A DNA stretch of 64,000 bases from Toxonevra muliebris (GCA_963691655.1 OY829330.1:4182793-4246792), one strand, 5' to 3'. Counted from the first letter of the stretch, positions 23,099 to 34,837 are shown. The notes: generated by a model not told the origin, from the sequence alone. Numbers and translations: made by a program.

Positions 23099-23492
23099 CG
23101 CTCGTTTGCTGGAAGACTGTCATAAGTCAGAAAAACAAATATTCGAGAAAATCGCATTTAATGATTTCCATGAACTACCACTCGGTAGAACGCAACAATA
23201 TATTTTCTTCTCACGAGAAGAGTTCGTAAGATACCGTTATGATATTTTTACAGAAGATAAAGTTTTGAATAAAAGTTATTTCTGCGAGCTTGACCCGAAG
23301 TTTTTCTTATATTTATTTTTGGAGAAAATTGCATTTATAGTTTTCAATGATTTACCACTAAGTAGAACGCAATAATGACAAATAATCTTCTCGCGGGAAG
23401 ACTTCATGAGATACCGTTATGATACACAAGGTGAAACATTAAATAACTCTTATTTCTCTTTTTTATTATAACAGTGTTGCAGCAAACGAGCG
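23099..23492 (+). mobile_element. MITE, family B, copy 1 (4 bp target duplication)
   Basis: The ends CGCTCGTTTGCTG and CAGCAAACGAGCG are perfectly inverted over 13 bp and flanked by ATAA on both sides. Inside are two diverged copies of one segment (about 23150-23295 and 23322-23460) sharing 'AGATACCGTTATGATA' and 'TTCTTCTC.CG.GAAGA'. The left end continues GAAGACTGTCATAAGTCA, as in the copy at 55757-56000. A 4 bp duplication with such ends could fit Chapaev or Sola groups, but I cannot decide. Confidence 0.65.
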
Positions 23493-23838
23493 ATAAATAA
23501 AATATCCTTTCTGAAGGCACTGTTGCTCACACCATTGAAAAATATTTCAGTACAAGCGGAAGGATTAAAACCAATTTCAAGTTCTTATATATATGCAAAT
23601 AATTCAGTTCGAAAAAATATCGCCCCTATAACGTCCCACATAGATTGAAAACATGATTTTGTTATTATGATTCATGGCCCTGTCCACTTGTTAATATAGC
23701 GAATCAATGCAACGAGACATGGCAAAATACTTATATTGAAACTTTACATATATAAACATTTTATCTTTTTCTATGTTATTCATACATCTTAGCATAAGAT
23801 TTTTTATATGTAAATTGGTTAATGTTTAATTATATTAA

Positions 23839-24012
<174 letters not shown>

Positions 24013-24357
24013 TAAGCAAAAATCATTTTAATTTTATATGTACAAATCTATATTAGAGTGGTTCTTATTTAATGGCATAGTTAGGCATCACAATAAAATT
24101 AAGGAATCTGATAATGGCATATCTGTTAATAATAATAATTTTTTAGAAATCGATTCGAATCGAACACAAAATGCTATCCTTGAAGGTTTCTGAGATATAA
24201 ACTTTAAAATTTCGCATGTCATCTTAATGATGTTGAGGTAATTTTAACGGTAATATAATTTCGATAGTACCGTTTTCTGCCATATAACACTGTCAGATAT
24301 AGAATAAATTTTTTAAAAACCTATTAAGTAGTTACTAAAATAGCATATTATAGTAAG

Positions 24358-24582
24358 GTATACGTGCTCCGACGTTTTAAGATTTGACGCGGAGTTGAAG
24401 TTTAGCATTTTTGACTATTTTGGTAAAAGAAAATCTAAGATATCTTGGTTAACTTTGGCTTAAGATGGTTCAGATGTTCAGTGACATAAAAAATTTCTGC
24501 AATATATCAACCCTTTTTGTCCTCCCTTAAGTTCAACTTCGTGTTTCTAAAAAAAAAGGCCTCGAATGTTCGTATACGTGTC
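24358..24582. repeat. Possible short inverted-repeat element
   Basis: TATACGTGCTCCGACG at the left and CGAATGTTCGTATACGTG at the right are roughly inverted, and GGAGTTGAAGTTTAG pairs with CTTAAGTTCAACTTCG further in. The pairing is imperfect, and no target duplication was found. Confidence 0.3.
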
Positions 24583-24998
24583 TGTCCAAACACGTTTAAA
24601 AACGAAAGCTCCAGTAGAAAGATGAATAATAATTTCTAAAAAAATTTTGTTCGTAAATTTTTCTATGGGTTACTGAGCCACTGAAAACCAAAACATACAT
24701 TTTAGTATAAAAAAATTGGCCAAATAAACTTTAAGCCTTTCCGGCGCACTACTAGAAAACAGTAAAAAATAAAAATAAACAAAAATCGTTTTTATTTTTA
24801 TCCATTTATTTATTCTATTATTGGAATTGGGAGAAAAAAATTGTATCCTGGATGGGTTTTAGTTAAAATTCATGCCAGAACACGTAATGTCGGCTTTTTA
24901 TGCATGAAATTATTTAACCCTCTAGTTCGCAAATTTTCGATTGATAAAAAAAAAACGAAATTGATTAATATTGGCGTAAAAATCATAAACTGATTTAA

Positions 24999-26599
24999 CC
25001 CGATTTCTGTGTTAACATTTTTCTACGTTAGTTGTGTAATGTGTCATATTGACACAGTGCATTTTTTAACACAAACCAAACAAAATTTTTAAATTTTTCA
25101 AAAAATTATAAATTTATTTAGTTCATTCAAAAATGATATTATAAAAACAAAATCTACTTTTAAGTTTTTGAATGAAAGAAATTTATGAACAGCGTAAAAT
25201 ATAAAGGAAAATGGTTTTTTATGGAAAATAAGGTTTGATTTGAAGATATGAGGAAAAAATATATTTATTGTGTGGACTCTTCACACTTCTCACAAATTAT
25301 ATAACGATGTATTGTGCAAATCAGTTTTTTGCAACAGCAACAGGCCACTAGTACCAACTAGTGTCATTTTTGGTTTTTTCAACTAAACCATCTGTGAGTT
25401 GAAGCACTACTCGCTCGCCTTGATTTACTTCGGCAGCACTTACGATCACGTCCGACATAAATATCTAAATTATACACATAGTGAGTTTCTGCGTCACATA
25501 AAACCCATATTTTTATGCCGTACTTGGCTGGTTTAGATGGTATATACTGTGTAAATGGATATCTTCCTCGATATGGCATAAGCTGTTCATCTACTGTCAA
25601 AAGCTTACCTGGTATATAAAGAAATTTAAATCTATTCACTAAAGTATCAAATATAGTTCGTATGAGAGCCAGCTTATCTCTGCTGCGTGATTCAGCCCTA
25701 TCCTCTGTGTCATCGAATCTCAAACATTCTGTAATTGTCTGAAACTTTCGCAATGGCATTGTTGTTCTAAATATGGGTCTGCCAGTGCAATCATTCCACA
25801 ATTCCACACACTCATTATGAGACCGATATACCCCTGCAAGTAACAGCAAGCCGTAATAAGCACGCATGATAGTGATGTCCACATCATTCCAATTGCTTTG
25901 GTATTTGCATCTACCATACAAATTTGTCATTTGAACAACAATAGTTTCTATTGGTCCAATACATAATAAAAAGATGATAGTGGATCGGTGCAGTTTGAAG
26001 ACGCATACATAAAAATAAGTAAACTCTTCTCACTAGAATTTAGGTTAGCAATGTGTGAAGCAGGTAATCGACAGTTGGGCAGTTAATTTCTCGTGTACTG
26101 AATCTTTTTAACTTTTGATAGAAGCATCACATCTTCGATCAATTGCTATTTCATTTCTATCTTCTTCTTCAATGGAATCACTATCGAAATATTCACTCTG
26201 CTGTTCAATATCCGATGGAATATAATCTTCATCCTCCTCACTACTTCCTAGTAGATCGGTTTCACTCATTATTTATTATTTTTTAACTTTTTTGTTCGAA
26301 ATGAATCACAACCAGTAGTTTGAAATATATTTTTTACTTTGATTACAATACACCGCAACTAACTGTAATATTAAGCCGTGTTTATTAAATTGTGTCAGAT
26401 TGACACAAACGCAGCAATCGTTACAATTGTCATCAGCGCCATCTGGCGAATAATAGAATAGCTATCATTTCAAAATTTAAAAATTTAGGAAAAAATAATA
26501 GTTTAGCCAAAATCTAAAAAAAATAGTTTGGATAACAAGACAACACCAGGCTTTTTAAACTTCAAATTGTGTCAAATTGACACCAACGCAGAAATCGGA
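24999..26599 (-). mobile_element. piggyBac-type element relic with TTAA target sites
   Basis: The ends CCCGATTTCTGTG (24999) and CGCAGAAATCGGA (to 26599) are inverted copies with two mismatches, and both abut TTAA (24995-24998 and 26600-26603). Subterminal motifs TGTCATATTGACA, TGTCAGATTGACA and TGTCAAATTGACA are small palindromes found once at the left (about 25039) and twice at the right (about 26395 and 26571). TTAA targeting and a transposase of the right family inside make the call solid. At 1.6 kb it is internally deleted. Confidence 0.85.
25379..26269 (-). pseudogene. piggyBac-like transposase fragment
   Basis: It starts at 26269 with MSETDLLGSSEEDEDYIPSD, an acidic N-terminus typical of the family. 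After about 170 bp of broken frame it is open from 25930: MRAYYGLLLLAGVYRSHNEC, then PLRKFQTITECLRFDD, then LLTVDEQLMPYRGRYPF and YGIKIWVLCDAETHYVYNLD. 'TVDEQL...RGR' carries the first catalytic Asp and 'LCDAET' the second. The frame then shifts, and the third Asp and the C-terminal Cys-rich domain are absent. The protein cannot be active. Confidence 0.8.
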
Positions 26600-26603
26600 T
26601 TAA

Positions 26604-26946
26604 AAACGCCAAAAAAAAAAAAAAAACTAATGGGCGTGGTTTTATGAAGTGGGAAAGTTTGAACGCCTAAAATTATTTTTTGTTGAATGAAGTAATTAAT
26701 TATCAATTTGTTTGAAGTAAATTAAAAAATTAAAATTCTCAGCTATCCATAGCTAGTTTTTTTTATCTGGATCGTATGACGGGGAAGTATTTTATTTATT
26801 TTTTTCACTTTTATCTCAAATACAATCAAAATAATTCATTTTCCTATTTTTCACAAATTGTTGACTTTGACTGTCGCTAACTTCTGTAATGTGCATCATA
26901 GCTCATAACTGATGTGTAAAGGCACTGAGGCCGCCATCAAAGTACT
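26604..26946. other. Non-coding gap between transposons
   Basis: AT-rich, with no ORF or terminal repeat recognised. Confidence 0.3.
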
Positions 26947-26954
26947 ACTGGGAC

Positions 26955-27853
26955 CAGTGGCGTGCCTAGAAGGAATATGGGAGCTCTGTTTGGACTTTAC
27001 CAACGTTTTTAGACGTGCTAAAATATTAACATTAAAAATACAAAATGAGGATATAAATTCAAGAAGTGAACGTAGAAAGGGCCTTTTTGGACTTAAATTG
27101 ATATTGGCTCCGCAAAGGTATCATTTAAAAAACAAATCGTTGAGTGATATACTATTTTTTAAACTAAACGATAATTTCTCTTAATATAAACCTTATTAAT
27201 AAAACTGCAAATTATCAAATATAAGAAAATGTCGACGGAATGAAAAAGTCCAAATTGCAAAGTAACTAAATGTGTGGATGTAAATAAGTAAAACTATTAT
27301 TTGAAAAACCTTGTTTTGCTTAATTTTTATTTGAACCTGAACCGAAACACACACTGTTATTTTTTGCTTGAACCTGAACACGAACCCAAATTTAACCGGT
27401 TCGAAACTCTGCAAAAAAATAGGAGTAAAAGAAAGTGGAGTAAATACTTTCCAAATGCCAAACAAAAACTGAAAGCCAGCTTTTAAGTTCTATATAAAAT
27501 CATACATAGTAGTAGAAATTTGGTATGCTGCTACTTTTTATGGAACCGCTCATACTAAAAAAGCTTTATAAAAACATACATTTTCAAATTTTAAAAGCCT
27601 CGTAAAAGCCAACTTGATGAACTGCGATAGCATGAATGCTTGTGTGTATTTTATATAATCCACATTTAATTTTTTATTAGTACATATACGAGCTATTGAA
27701 AAACAGGGTAATACAAATAAAAATTTTCAAAAGAAAATTATTCTTTCAGTTAAAATAAAAGTAGTAATTTTGTAAGTACATATTGTACAAATTTTCAGTT
27801 AACAATTCTTAGGCAAGCCCGGCTTTTGGGCTTATATGGACGTACCGCCACTG
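26955..27853. mobile_element. hAT-type non-autonomous element with perfect 8 bp duplication
   Basis: The ends CAGTGGCGTGCC and GTACCGCCACTG are inverted over the first 8 bases with further matches. The flanks are ACTGGGAC at 26947-26954 and ACTGGGAC at 27854-27861, an exact 8 bp target duplication. The 899 bp interior is AT-rich without transposase motifs. The exact duplication suggests a relatively young insertion. Confidence 0.8.
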
Positions 27854-27893
27854 ACTGGGACATATAACCCCATGGACTAAAAGACAGAATTTC

Positions 27894-28105
27894 TCAACAC
27901 GTGTTCACTAATACACCGACCACAATGCAATGCGCATGTTTATTTTTTAATGACGGTTCAATATTTATTGTAGCATTATTTAAATGTTTTATATTATAAA
28001 CATCTTTGTTGTTGGCTCTTGGTTCTAAATCGGCAAAAAACATATTTAATTCATCTCTTGTTATTCTATTTTTTATCTTCAGTATATTTCTAACAATGGG
28101 TGGAA
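27894..28105 (-). pseudogene. Jockey-clade ORF1 (gag-like) fragment
   Basis: Minus-strand reading gives FFADLEPRANNKDVYNIKHL and NNATINIEPSLKNKH, followed after a frameshift by a Cys-x-x-Cys. The pattern 'FF.DL.P..NN...YNI..L....I.IE....K....QC..C...GH' is the segment before the CCHC knuckles in ORF1 proteins of jockey-like retrotransposons. Only this piece remains. It abuts the copia fragment, which runs in the opposite direction. Confidence 0.5.
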
Positions 28106-28891
28106 TTAATAAAAGTAGCAATTACCTCGAAAGCTAATTTGTTTAAGAAGTTAGTGCGATTTAAATTTAGAAACAACGAAAAGTTTTGTTCGGCATTGGA
28201 TGAACTAAAAGAAATTGGCATTGCGATGAATAACAATTTTTTGTGTGTTTTGTTGCTATGTAGTCTTCCAGATGAGATGGAAAGTTTTATAGTTGCCATG
28301 GAAAGTAGAGACTCGTTTCCTACAGTAGACGGCCTAATTGCCAAAATCTATGAAAAAGAACAGCGACAAGGAGATAAAAATTTATCTAATACCGAATATG
28401 CATTTGCAGCTAGTTCCTGGAATGAAACCAAGAGAGGTACTAAAATTAACAACAAAAGTAATAGTCAGAGTGGGAAGAACAATCGTGGAAAGGAATGTAA
28501 AAACAATTTGAATAGCAACAGCTATGATTCCAACATTAAATACTATAGATGTGGAAAGAGACGACACATACACTCATCAAGTAACAAAGAATTCGCCGGT
28601 GAAGCTACATGCACTTTATTCGACAACAAATACAATGGAAGTGACAGGTGGATATTCGACAGCGGGGCGACGTCCCATATGTGCAAAAATTTAAATTATT
28701 TTGATACCCTTGAACGTAAAAAGGAGAAAATTGTTTTGGCATCTGGTGAGTGTATTTATGCACAAGGTATGGGAACAGTTAAATTGAAAACAAATTACTC
28801 AAAAATTACAATGCAAAATGTATGGTATGTTCCTGACCTACACTCTATTTTTTTTCTATCAGTAAAGCAAATAAATATGGTAATATTGTGA
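28100..28891 (+). pseudogene. copia-like Gag and protease region
   Basis: The frame shows the Gag UBN2-type segment (LKEIGIAMNNNFLCVLLLCS, LPDEMESFIVAMESRDSFP), then a zinc-knuckle site that has decayed (YYRCGKRRHIHSSS, where the first and last Cys are lost). The aspartic protease motif WIFDSGATSHM follows with its catalytic D-S-G intact, then YVPDLHSIFFLSVKQ. Protease would cleave the polyprotein. The frame is open for 263 codons but starts in mid-Gag. Confidence 0.8.
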
Positions 28892-29024
28892 TATTTACGG
28901 CGAATTAAGCAATTATGAAAAACAAAAACAATTTAGAGGTGCTGACAGCTTCATTGGAAAATGGAATGTTTATAGTAAATAAAGTAAAGTAACAGCACAA
29001 ACGCCGGTAGAAAGCATAAACAGT

Positions 29025-29800
29025 GTAATAGATGAAAATAATATAAAGGAATGGCACAAAAGATTTGGACATCTTAATGCAAGTGATTTAAATAAACTAT
29101 CGGATAAAAATATGTGCCACGGGTTGCAAATAAAATTTCCAAAAACAATTAAGTGTTTTACGTGTGCATTATGCAAAATACATAGTAAGCCCTTTGAAAG
29201 TTATAACAACGTATCTACGAAAGACGTACTAGAGCTGGTGCATATGGACTTGTGTGGCCCTATGGGTGTTAAGTCGCCGGGGGGGAGCGATGTACTTTAT
29301 AACATTGATCGACGATTATTTGCGATATAAAACGGTTTGTTTTTTTAAACAAAAATCTGATGCGTTTCAAGCATTCAGTTCATTTGCTGCGACAGCGGAG
29401 AAGCAAAGAGGCCGTCAAATTAAAAAGGTGCGAAGCGACAATGGCAATAAATTCACAATTTTTGAAATATTTTTCTGAAAAAGGCATTGTGCACCAAACG
29501 ACTGTTAGCAACACACCACAATAAAATAGTGTAGCCGGACACACCAATAGGACCCTTGTTGAAATGGCTAGATGTTTGTTGGAAATGTCGAAGTTACCAC
29601 AAAATTTGTGGGGTGAGGCGGTAAATGCAGCAACGTATATCCGAAATAGGACTCCGACTAAAGTGCTTGCGGAAGTGACACCATATGAAAAATGGTGTGG
29701 ACGAAAACCATCAGTAGCACATTTTAGAATTTTTGGTTGTGATGCGGTCGTTCTACAAAAACGTCCAAAAAGACGTGGTAGCAAATTTTTTCCTTAAGGG
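29025..29800 (+). pseudogene. copia-like integrase
   Basis: The pre-integrase zinc finger is visible as WHKRFGHLN...CFTCALCK (H, H, C, C). The core gives LVHMDLCGPMG (first Asp) and KVRSDNGNKF (second Asp). The third catalytic site, normally NG-VAER-NRTL, reads NSVAGHTNRTLVEMA, so the Glu is replaced by Gly and a stop lies just before. Three frames are needed. The integrase is inactive. Confidence 0.8.
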
Positions 29801-29806
29801 ATTAAA

Positions 29807-31060
29807 ATGAAACTGGTAGGCTACCAAGATAATACGAAGGGCTACAGGCTATTTAACATGCAAACAAGGCAAATAGTGATCGCTCGTGATGTTGTATTTT
29901 TCGAGGAATCTTTCGAAAAAACCTTAGATGACGAAGGTGATAACGAATCGTTTTATGTTGGAATTCCAAATGCCAATGATAGTTGCAGTTGTGATCCCGA
30001 TGAAGTGGTACCAGTAGTAGCAAACAAACATGATGCATCGAGCGACGATTTGCACAATGAGGAAAGAGCAAGTGAAAGTGAAACTGAATCAGACACTGGG
30101 AACGAGCTTATCATTGCAGGTAAAAGAAAAAGGGGCAGGCCGAAATTGATTAAAACTGGCGATAGAGGTAGACCAAGAAAAGTATATTGTGTTGAAGGTA
30201 ATGCCGAAATGCTAAACGCTGTTATTGATAATCCAAACACGATAGCTGATGCGTTAAACTCTGACGACGCAGAGCATTGGAAAGCGGCAATGCAAGTTAA
30301 ATTTGATTCGCTGCATCGAAACAAAACTTGGGTACTGGTTGACAATTCCAACGGTAAGAATATTATTAGCTGCAAGTGGGCCTTTGCGATAAAGCGCAAG
30401 CTCGATGGATCTGTTGAAAAATATAAAGCGAGACTTGTTGCGCATGGTTGTGCGCAAAAATTCAATGTTGATTACCAAGAGAATCTCGCCCCAGTAGATC
30501 GTCATCCTACTATACGGCTTTTGTGAGCGTTAGCAGTTAAACACAACTTATTGATAAATCATGTAGATATTGTATCGGCTTACTTAAACGGCGAATTAGA
30601 AAACGAAGTGTACATGAAACAGCCTCCTTTGTTCGAAGATCAGCAAAATAGGCACAAAGTATGCAAATTAAACAAAGCTTTATACGGTTTGAAACAAGCC
30701 GGGCGTGAGTGGAACAAAAAGATTACAGACATTTTAGTGGATATGCAATTCAAGCGATTTGATTCTGATACATGTGTTTACATAAAATACAGTGGCGACC
30801 AAATATGTATCATTGCTTTATATGTCGACGATATGTGGATTGCGTGCTCTAATGAGTGTCGAAGGAAATTATCGCTAATCTCAAGAAATAATTTTATTTG
30901 GGTATGCAAATCGAAAGAGATGGTAATATTACTATTCATCAAAAGCGGTATACAGAAGATATATTTCAACGTTTCGGTATGGCGGATTGCAAACCGGTGG
31001 CAACTCTTTGGGCACCAGGCACAATGTTACAAAAATGCGAAAAACAATGCGAGAGTTTGA
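29807..31060 (+). pseudogene. copia-like reverse transcriptase
   Basis: After an acidic linker with a basic patch (GKRKRGRPKLIK), the RT starts at ISCKWAFAIKRKLDGSVEKY and KARLVAHGCAQKFNVDYQE. A stop follows at 30524, then VDIVSAYLNGELENEVYMKQ, VCKLNKALYGLKQAGREWNK and ALYVDDMWIACSNE. The YVDD catalytic motif and the 'D.V.AYLNGEL' first Asp motif are intact, but the frame is broken at 30524 and again near 30890. Confidence 0.85.
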
Positions 31061-31720
31061 ATACTAAAAGTTATCAAATATTGATGGGTGCTCTTATGTA
31101 CTTAGCGGTTATTTCGAGGCCGGATATCGCTCATGTGATATCAAAGCTATCACAATACACATGATAAGCATATGCAAGCAGCGAAATATGTTTTGAGATA
31201 CCTTAAAAAGTATCCAATAGATAAATTAATTTTTTGTAATAATCAAGAAAATTTGGTATGCTTCACAGATGCTGACTGGGGCTGCGACTCGTGCGATCGT
31301 AAATGGTATACCGGCTACGTTATGTTTATGGCAGGTGGCCCTGTTGCCTGGGAGTCAAGATAGCAATCAGTGGTAGCATTAAGCACGATGGAAGCACAAT
31401 ATGTCGCTTTATGTCATGGTACAAGGGAATTGGCATTTCAGCGTGGTCTTTTACAAGAATTGGGTTTCGATAAATACACTCGTAATCCTACTGTCATATA
31501 ATGCGACAACCAAAGTGCACAGTTTTTGGTTAAAAATCTGACCGTAAAGAAGAAGAGCAAGCATAAAGACATACGCTACCACTACATGCGTCAAAAATTT
31601 GCAAACGAGAAATCGATGTCGAGTTTGTAACTTCTGAAGAAAATACTGCCGATATACTAACGAAATGTCTATCCAAAAGAAAGCATATAGATGCTTGCAA
31701 TTCGTTAAGATTTAAATTGA
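30898..31720 (+). pseudogene. copia-like RT thumb and RNase H
   Basis: It continues in other frames with MGMQIERDGNITIHQKRYTE, LMGALMYLAVISRPDIAHVI, then CFTDADWGCDSCDRKWYTGY and GGPVAWESR. The RNase H first Asp is present in 'TDADWG'. A further fragment (VALSTMEAQYVALCHG) carries the catalytic Glu, and DIRYHYMRQK follows downstream. Stops and shifts occur at 31163, 31363 and 31500. Confidence 0.8.
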
Positions 31721-31790
31721 ATTGAATTTTAATTTTTAATGTTTGCATATAAATTTTTCATTTGCTAATAAGTTTGGTTTGTGGAGGTGA

Positions 31791-31970
31791 TTGTTGAATT
31801 TATTATGCAACCTTGCAACCCAAACTCACAATACTGTAATTCCCTTTAAATTTATAACTATAACTGTTTTCTTAAAACTTAATAATGTATAGTCGAGAGC
31901 ATTCCAAATAAATCGTTGAATAGAACAAAAGTTTTTTTTATATTGAGCGCGCATGTTTCAAGATTTTATT
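31791..31970 (+). repeat. Putative 3' LTR of the copia-like element
   Basis: It begins TGTTGAATTTATTATGCAAC right after the purine tract and contains AATAAA at about 31908. The 3' end is not fixed because the 5' LTR is absent for comparison; TTTCA at about 31966-31970 is one option. Confidence 0.4.
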
Positions 31971-31974
31971 CAAA

Positions 31975-33330
31975 ATCAAATGGGCTCAAGAGGGGAAAAA
32001 AACAATGGATGTGTGCAAGGCACGCAAGATATTTGATGTGTAAACAGTTAAGCCAACTGAATGCCATATACATAAGCTCACATACATATGTATATCCATA
32101 TATAGGGATTTGATGTATAATCTATATGCTAGGTAAATAATTCAAATTAAAACCATTCTTTTATAAACTTAAAAAGTTATTAGATATCATTATATTTTAT
32201 ATATAATAGCCCAATTCACTATAAATTGCAAATGGTCTTGCATCATTGCAAATGCAAATTTTTATTCCATATCGCATATATTTGTTGTTGTGATAGCAAA
32301 AATATTTTGCAATTGCTCCAAATCACAGTTGCATTATTTTTCTTTTACTCAATGCATCGAGCACGATATGTTCGCATATACGCAGCTGTAATTGCATCTT
32401 TTTTCCGTGCTTTAAGTTTTTCTTCCTGTCGATTTGAATTTTATTAGATGTGAAAATTATAATAAATAAGTTTGATTTTTTCTGCTTAACATATTTGCTA
32501 TTTACAGAGATAAAAAAATGTTGCCTTCCTAAGATTAATGCACAAAGCAAAAATTTTATAATGTCGTGGTTTGCTATCATTATTACTACATTTTGTTTAT
32601 GCATTTATTGAAACCTAGATTCCTTATTACTTATCATTTTGTATTGTTTTTATATTTAAAAAAATACTTAATTTTAACCCAATCTAACCAACCGAATGCA
32701 AAACCTATCAAACGCCTGTGTTTGCTACGTCGACTTCTCTGCTTGTATGTTTAGTCGATCTCCACACGTTTAACACCAACAAATAATTCTGCCACGAATA
32801 AATGTACACAAACATTTTGTTTTCGTATGTACATATATGTGTGAGTAAATTGATCGAAACATAAACAAACAAACTCCGCTCGTGTTTTGATTTATCACTC
32901 TCTTCTTCCTCTCTCTCTTTTCTTTGCTGTTTAGAGTAGCACAGTCATGCCGCGCGAGAGGGGAACTGGACGTTACAGTTATCTTACATCTTACGTTAGA
33001 GTTATTCTTACATTTTACACATTTGAAATTTTGCCCATACCGTGAGCTAAAATGTTTACACATCAAAAATATCTCGATATTAAATTATCTTTTCTGTAGT
33101 TTTATGCACATCAGTACTGTCGAAGGTACTCCGATCGGAGTATTCGTACTCCGCTCAAGTCTCCATCCTCCTGTCCTCCCCAATCGGAAAAAATCTTCCT
33201 ATTTCATATTCTTGAATTTTTGGTTGTAAACGAAAATCAAACTAAATATGTTCTGTTGGGTTATTTTAGTTTCTGTCTGTAAAATATTTCTTACTATGAC
33301 TAGCTCTACTTTATTTATCGCTGGATTACT
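31975..33330. other. AT-rich intronic stretch, nothing recognised
   Basis: It contains microsatellite-like ATAC/ACATAC runs and a CT-rich tract near 32898-32925. A local palindrome with TACTCCGATCGGAGTA lies at 33127-33142. No ORF has a motif I recognise. Confidence 0.3.
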
Positions 33331-33335
33331 GTCAA

Positions 33336-33716
33336 AATTCAAAAGTTCGCGTTCCATTTCCAGAAGTTTTTGCTTGGCTTTGTGTTAATGCTTGTAATTT
33401 TTCACAATTGAAATCAATAGTAGAAAAACCACTCAGAAGTAAGTTTGCATATTTAATAAATATCAATAAATTAGTAATGAATTTATATATATATATTAGA
33501 TTTTGAACTGGAAGAATATTGGTGTGAAATTTTTCATTTAAAGAATGCTTTAAAAGAAAAAATGCTTTCAAAACTGGAAAAATTTATTGGCGCAATTTTA
33601 AGTTTTCCACAGAGCAGTACAGCGGCAAATATAATTTTTTCTCAGTTGAATCTAATTAAAGACAAAAAACGAAATTGCTTGCTGACTGCAACTGTTAATG
33701 CAGTTATGGTTGGTAA
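33336..33716 (+). pseudogene. hAT-like C-terminal dimerisation region, apparently with a small intron
   Basis: The frame VRVPFPEVFAWLCVNACNF reaches a donor-like GTAAGT at 33438. After about 60 bp a TATATATATTAG acceptor-like site ends at 33499, and the same frame resumes as FELEEYWCEIFHLKNALKEK, LEKFIGAILSFPQSSTAANI and IFSQLNLIKDKKRNCLLTAT. It ends at VNAVMV before GTAAGA. 'LPHS.A..ERIFS.LN.IK...RN.L....VN' is the C-terminal dimerisation pattern of hAT transposases. No stop occurs in the spliced reading. It could be a transposase relic or part of a domesticated gene in the intron. Confidence 0.5.
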
Positions 33717-33719
33717 GAA

Positions 33720-34281
33720 AAACTACAAAAACAAAAAATAATGCCTCCTGCTAGGTACTTTCGATTAAGCTGGTTCAAAATAAATAAAAAAAGCTTATGA
33801 AAGAACAGACGTGTTTACTTTTTGTGCTCTCTAATTTTAGTTTTTTTTTCTACAAAATTTGTGTTTAAAAAGTCTATAATAGTGATAAGCAAAGCGTTTA
33901 TTTGTGTAACAACGTGTGAAGAAAAATATTGTTGGAAAGCTAAGTTTATCGTTTTTATTTAATTGTTTTATTAAATTGTTCTACACATTTGTTTCTTGTA
34001 TTGTTGCATTACTTAACTTTTCTGTGAGAATATTCAATCTCTTATACTCTTTACTCTGTGCTGCCATAATTACTGTACATACATACACTGATTTACTTTT
34101 TCTATGAGAGCGTACTAGAGAATACTCACTCTTTATTCTCTTCTATTCAATAACTGTGCCGCTGTCATTTCCAATGCTTTCACAACTGTTTTAACCCGTC
34201 TGAGGCTCATTGTCTGGTTTGGTCTTCCGAATATAAAATTTTTTCCCCATTTTTAATATCTCTATTAATATTTCTATTACA
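33720..34281. other. AT-rich stretch, possibly including the 5' untranslated region of the downstream retrotransposon
   Basis: No ORF is recognised. The following retrotransposon's first ATG is at 34282, and its 5' end was not located. Confidence 0.25.
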
Positions 34282-34829
34282 ATGAATTGTGGATATCCCA
34301 ATTGTAATATAAAAAGCGAGTCGGAACGGCATGTATCATGCTGGCTGTGTGATAGCCTTGCCCATATAAAATGTGCCGGAGTTACTGGAAGAGTGCTTGA
34401 TAGTATTCAAGATGGAAAGGGTCTTCGTTGAAGCTGTTTGAAATGCAGACAAGCGGATGTAGATCTCTTTAAAATTTTTTGTCAGATTTAAATGCCTTAA
34501 CTGCAAAATTCAAGCACTATGAAAATCTCTTTAAAGGATTTAAATGTTTAGATGATTCATCCTCTCCGAAAAGGAAACGTCCGTCTTCAAACCCACCTGA
34601 TGTGCAACTCGATTTTATCCCATGTCCTGATCCCCGTATTATGACTATCTTTAACACACGTGATGATGACCCTGTTCCTGCACCACCTACTGCTGCTAAT
34701 CTAAATATCCCGGATACCACAACTCCCATTAACCCCATTCCGCCTACATCTCTTATATCCTTTTCAACCCCTGAAATGATGTCGAACCCTTTGCCTTCGA
34801 CAGGAAATTCTGACCTAATTCTGATTTAA
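34282..34829 (+). pseudogene. ORF1 with PHD-like zinc finger
   Basis: Starting at MNCGYPNCNIKSESERHVSC, then WLCDSLAHIKCAG, one stop, and CLKCRQAD, the spacing of Cys and His (C-C, H-C-C, H-C, C-C) is that of a PHD-type finger. This is common in ORF1 of CR1-like and some jockey-like elements. The second frame (from 34479) gives a short amphipathic helix (LNALTAKFKHYENLFKG), a basic patch (SPKRKRPSS) and a Pro/Thr-rich tail. It would be an RNA-binding chaperone-like protein. A stop and frameshift break it near 34430. Confidence 0.6.
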
Positions 34830-34837
34830 ATACTTAT

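Larger units (their letters stand above)
28095..31970 (+). mobile_element. copia-like LTR retrotransposon, 5'-truncated and decayed
   Basis: Plus-strand order is gag, protease, integrase, reverse transcriptase, RNase H, the copia (Pseudoviridae) order with integrase before RT. The 5' LTR, primer site and N-terminal gag are missing. A purine-rich tract (GTGGAGGTGATTG) precedes a putative 3' LTR. Many frameshifts and stops show that it is dead. Confidence 0.85.

Noticed and set aside
28382..28573. Minus-strand frames opposite the copia-like gag and pol
   Set aside because: These and similar frames at 29380-29784 and 29953-30465 are mirror readings of recognised copia domains.
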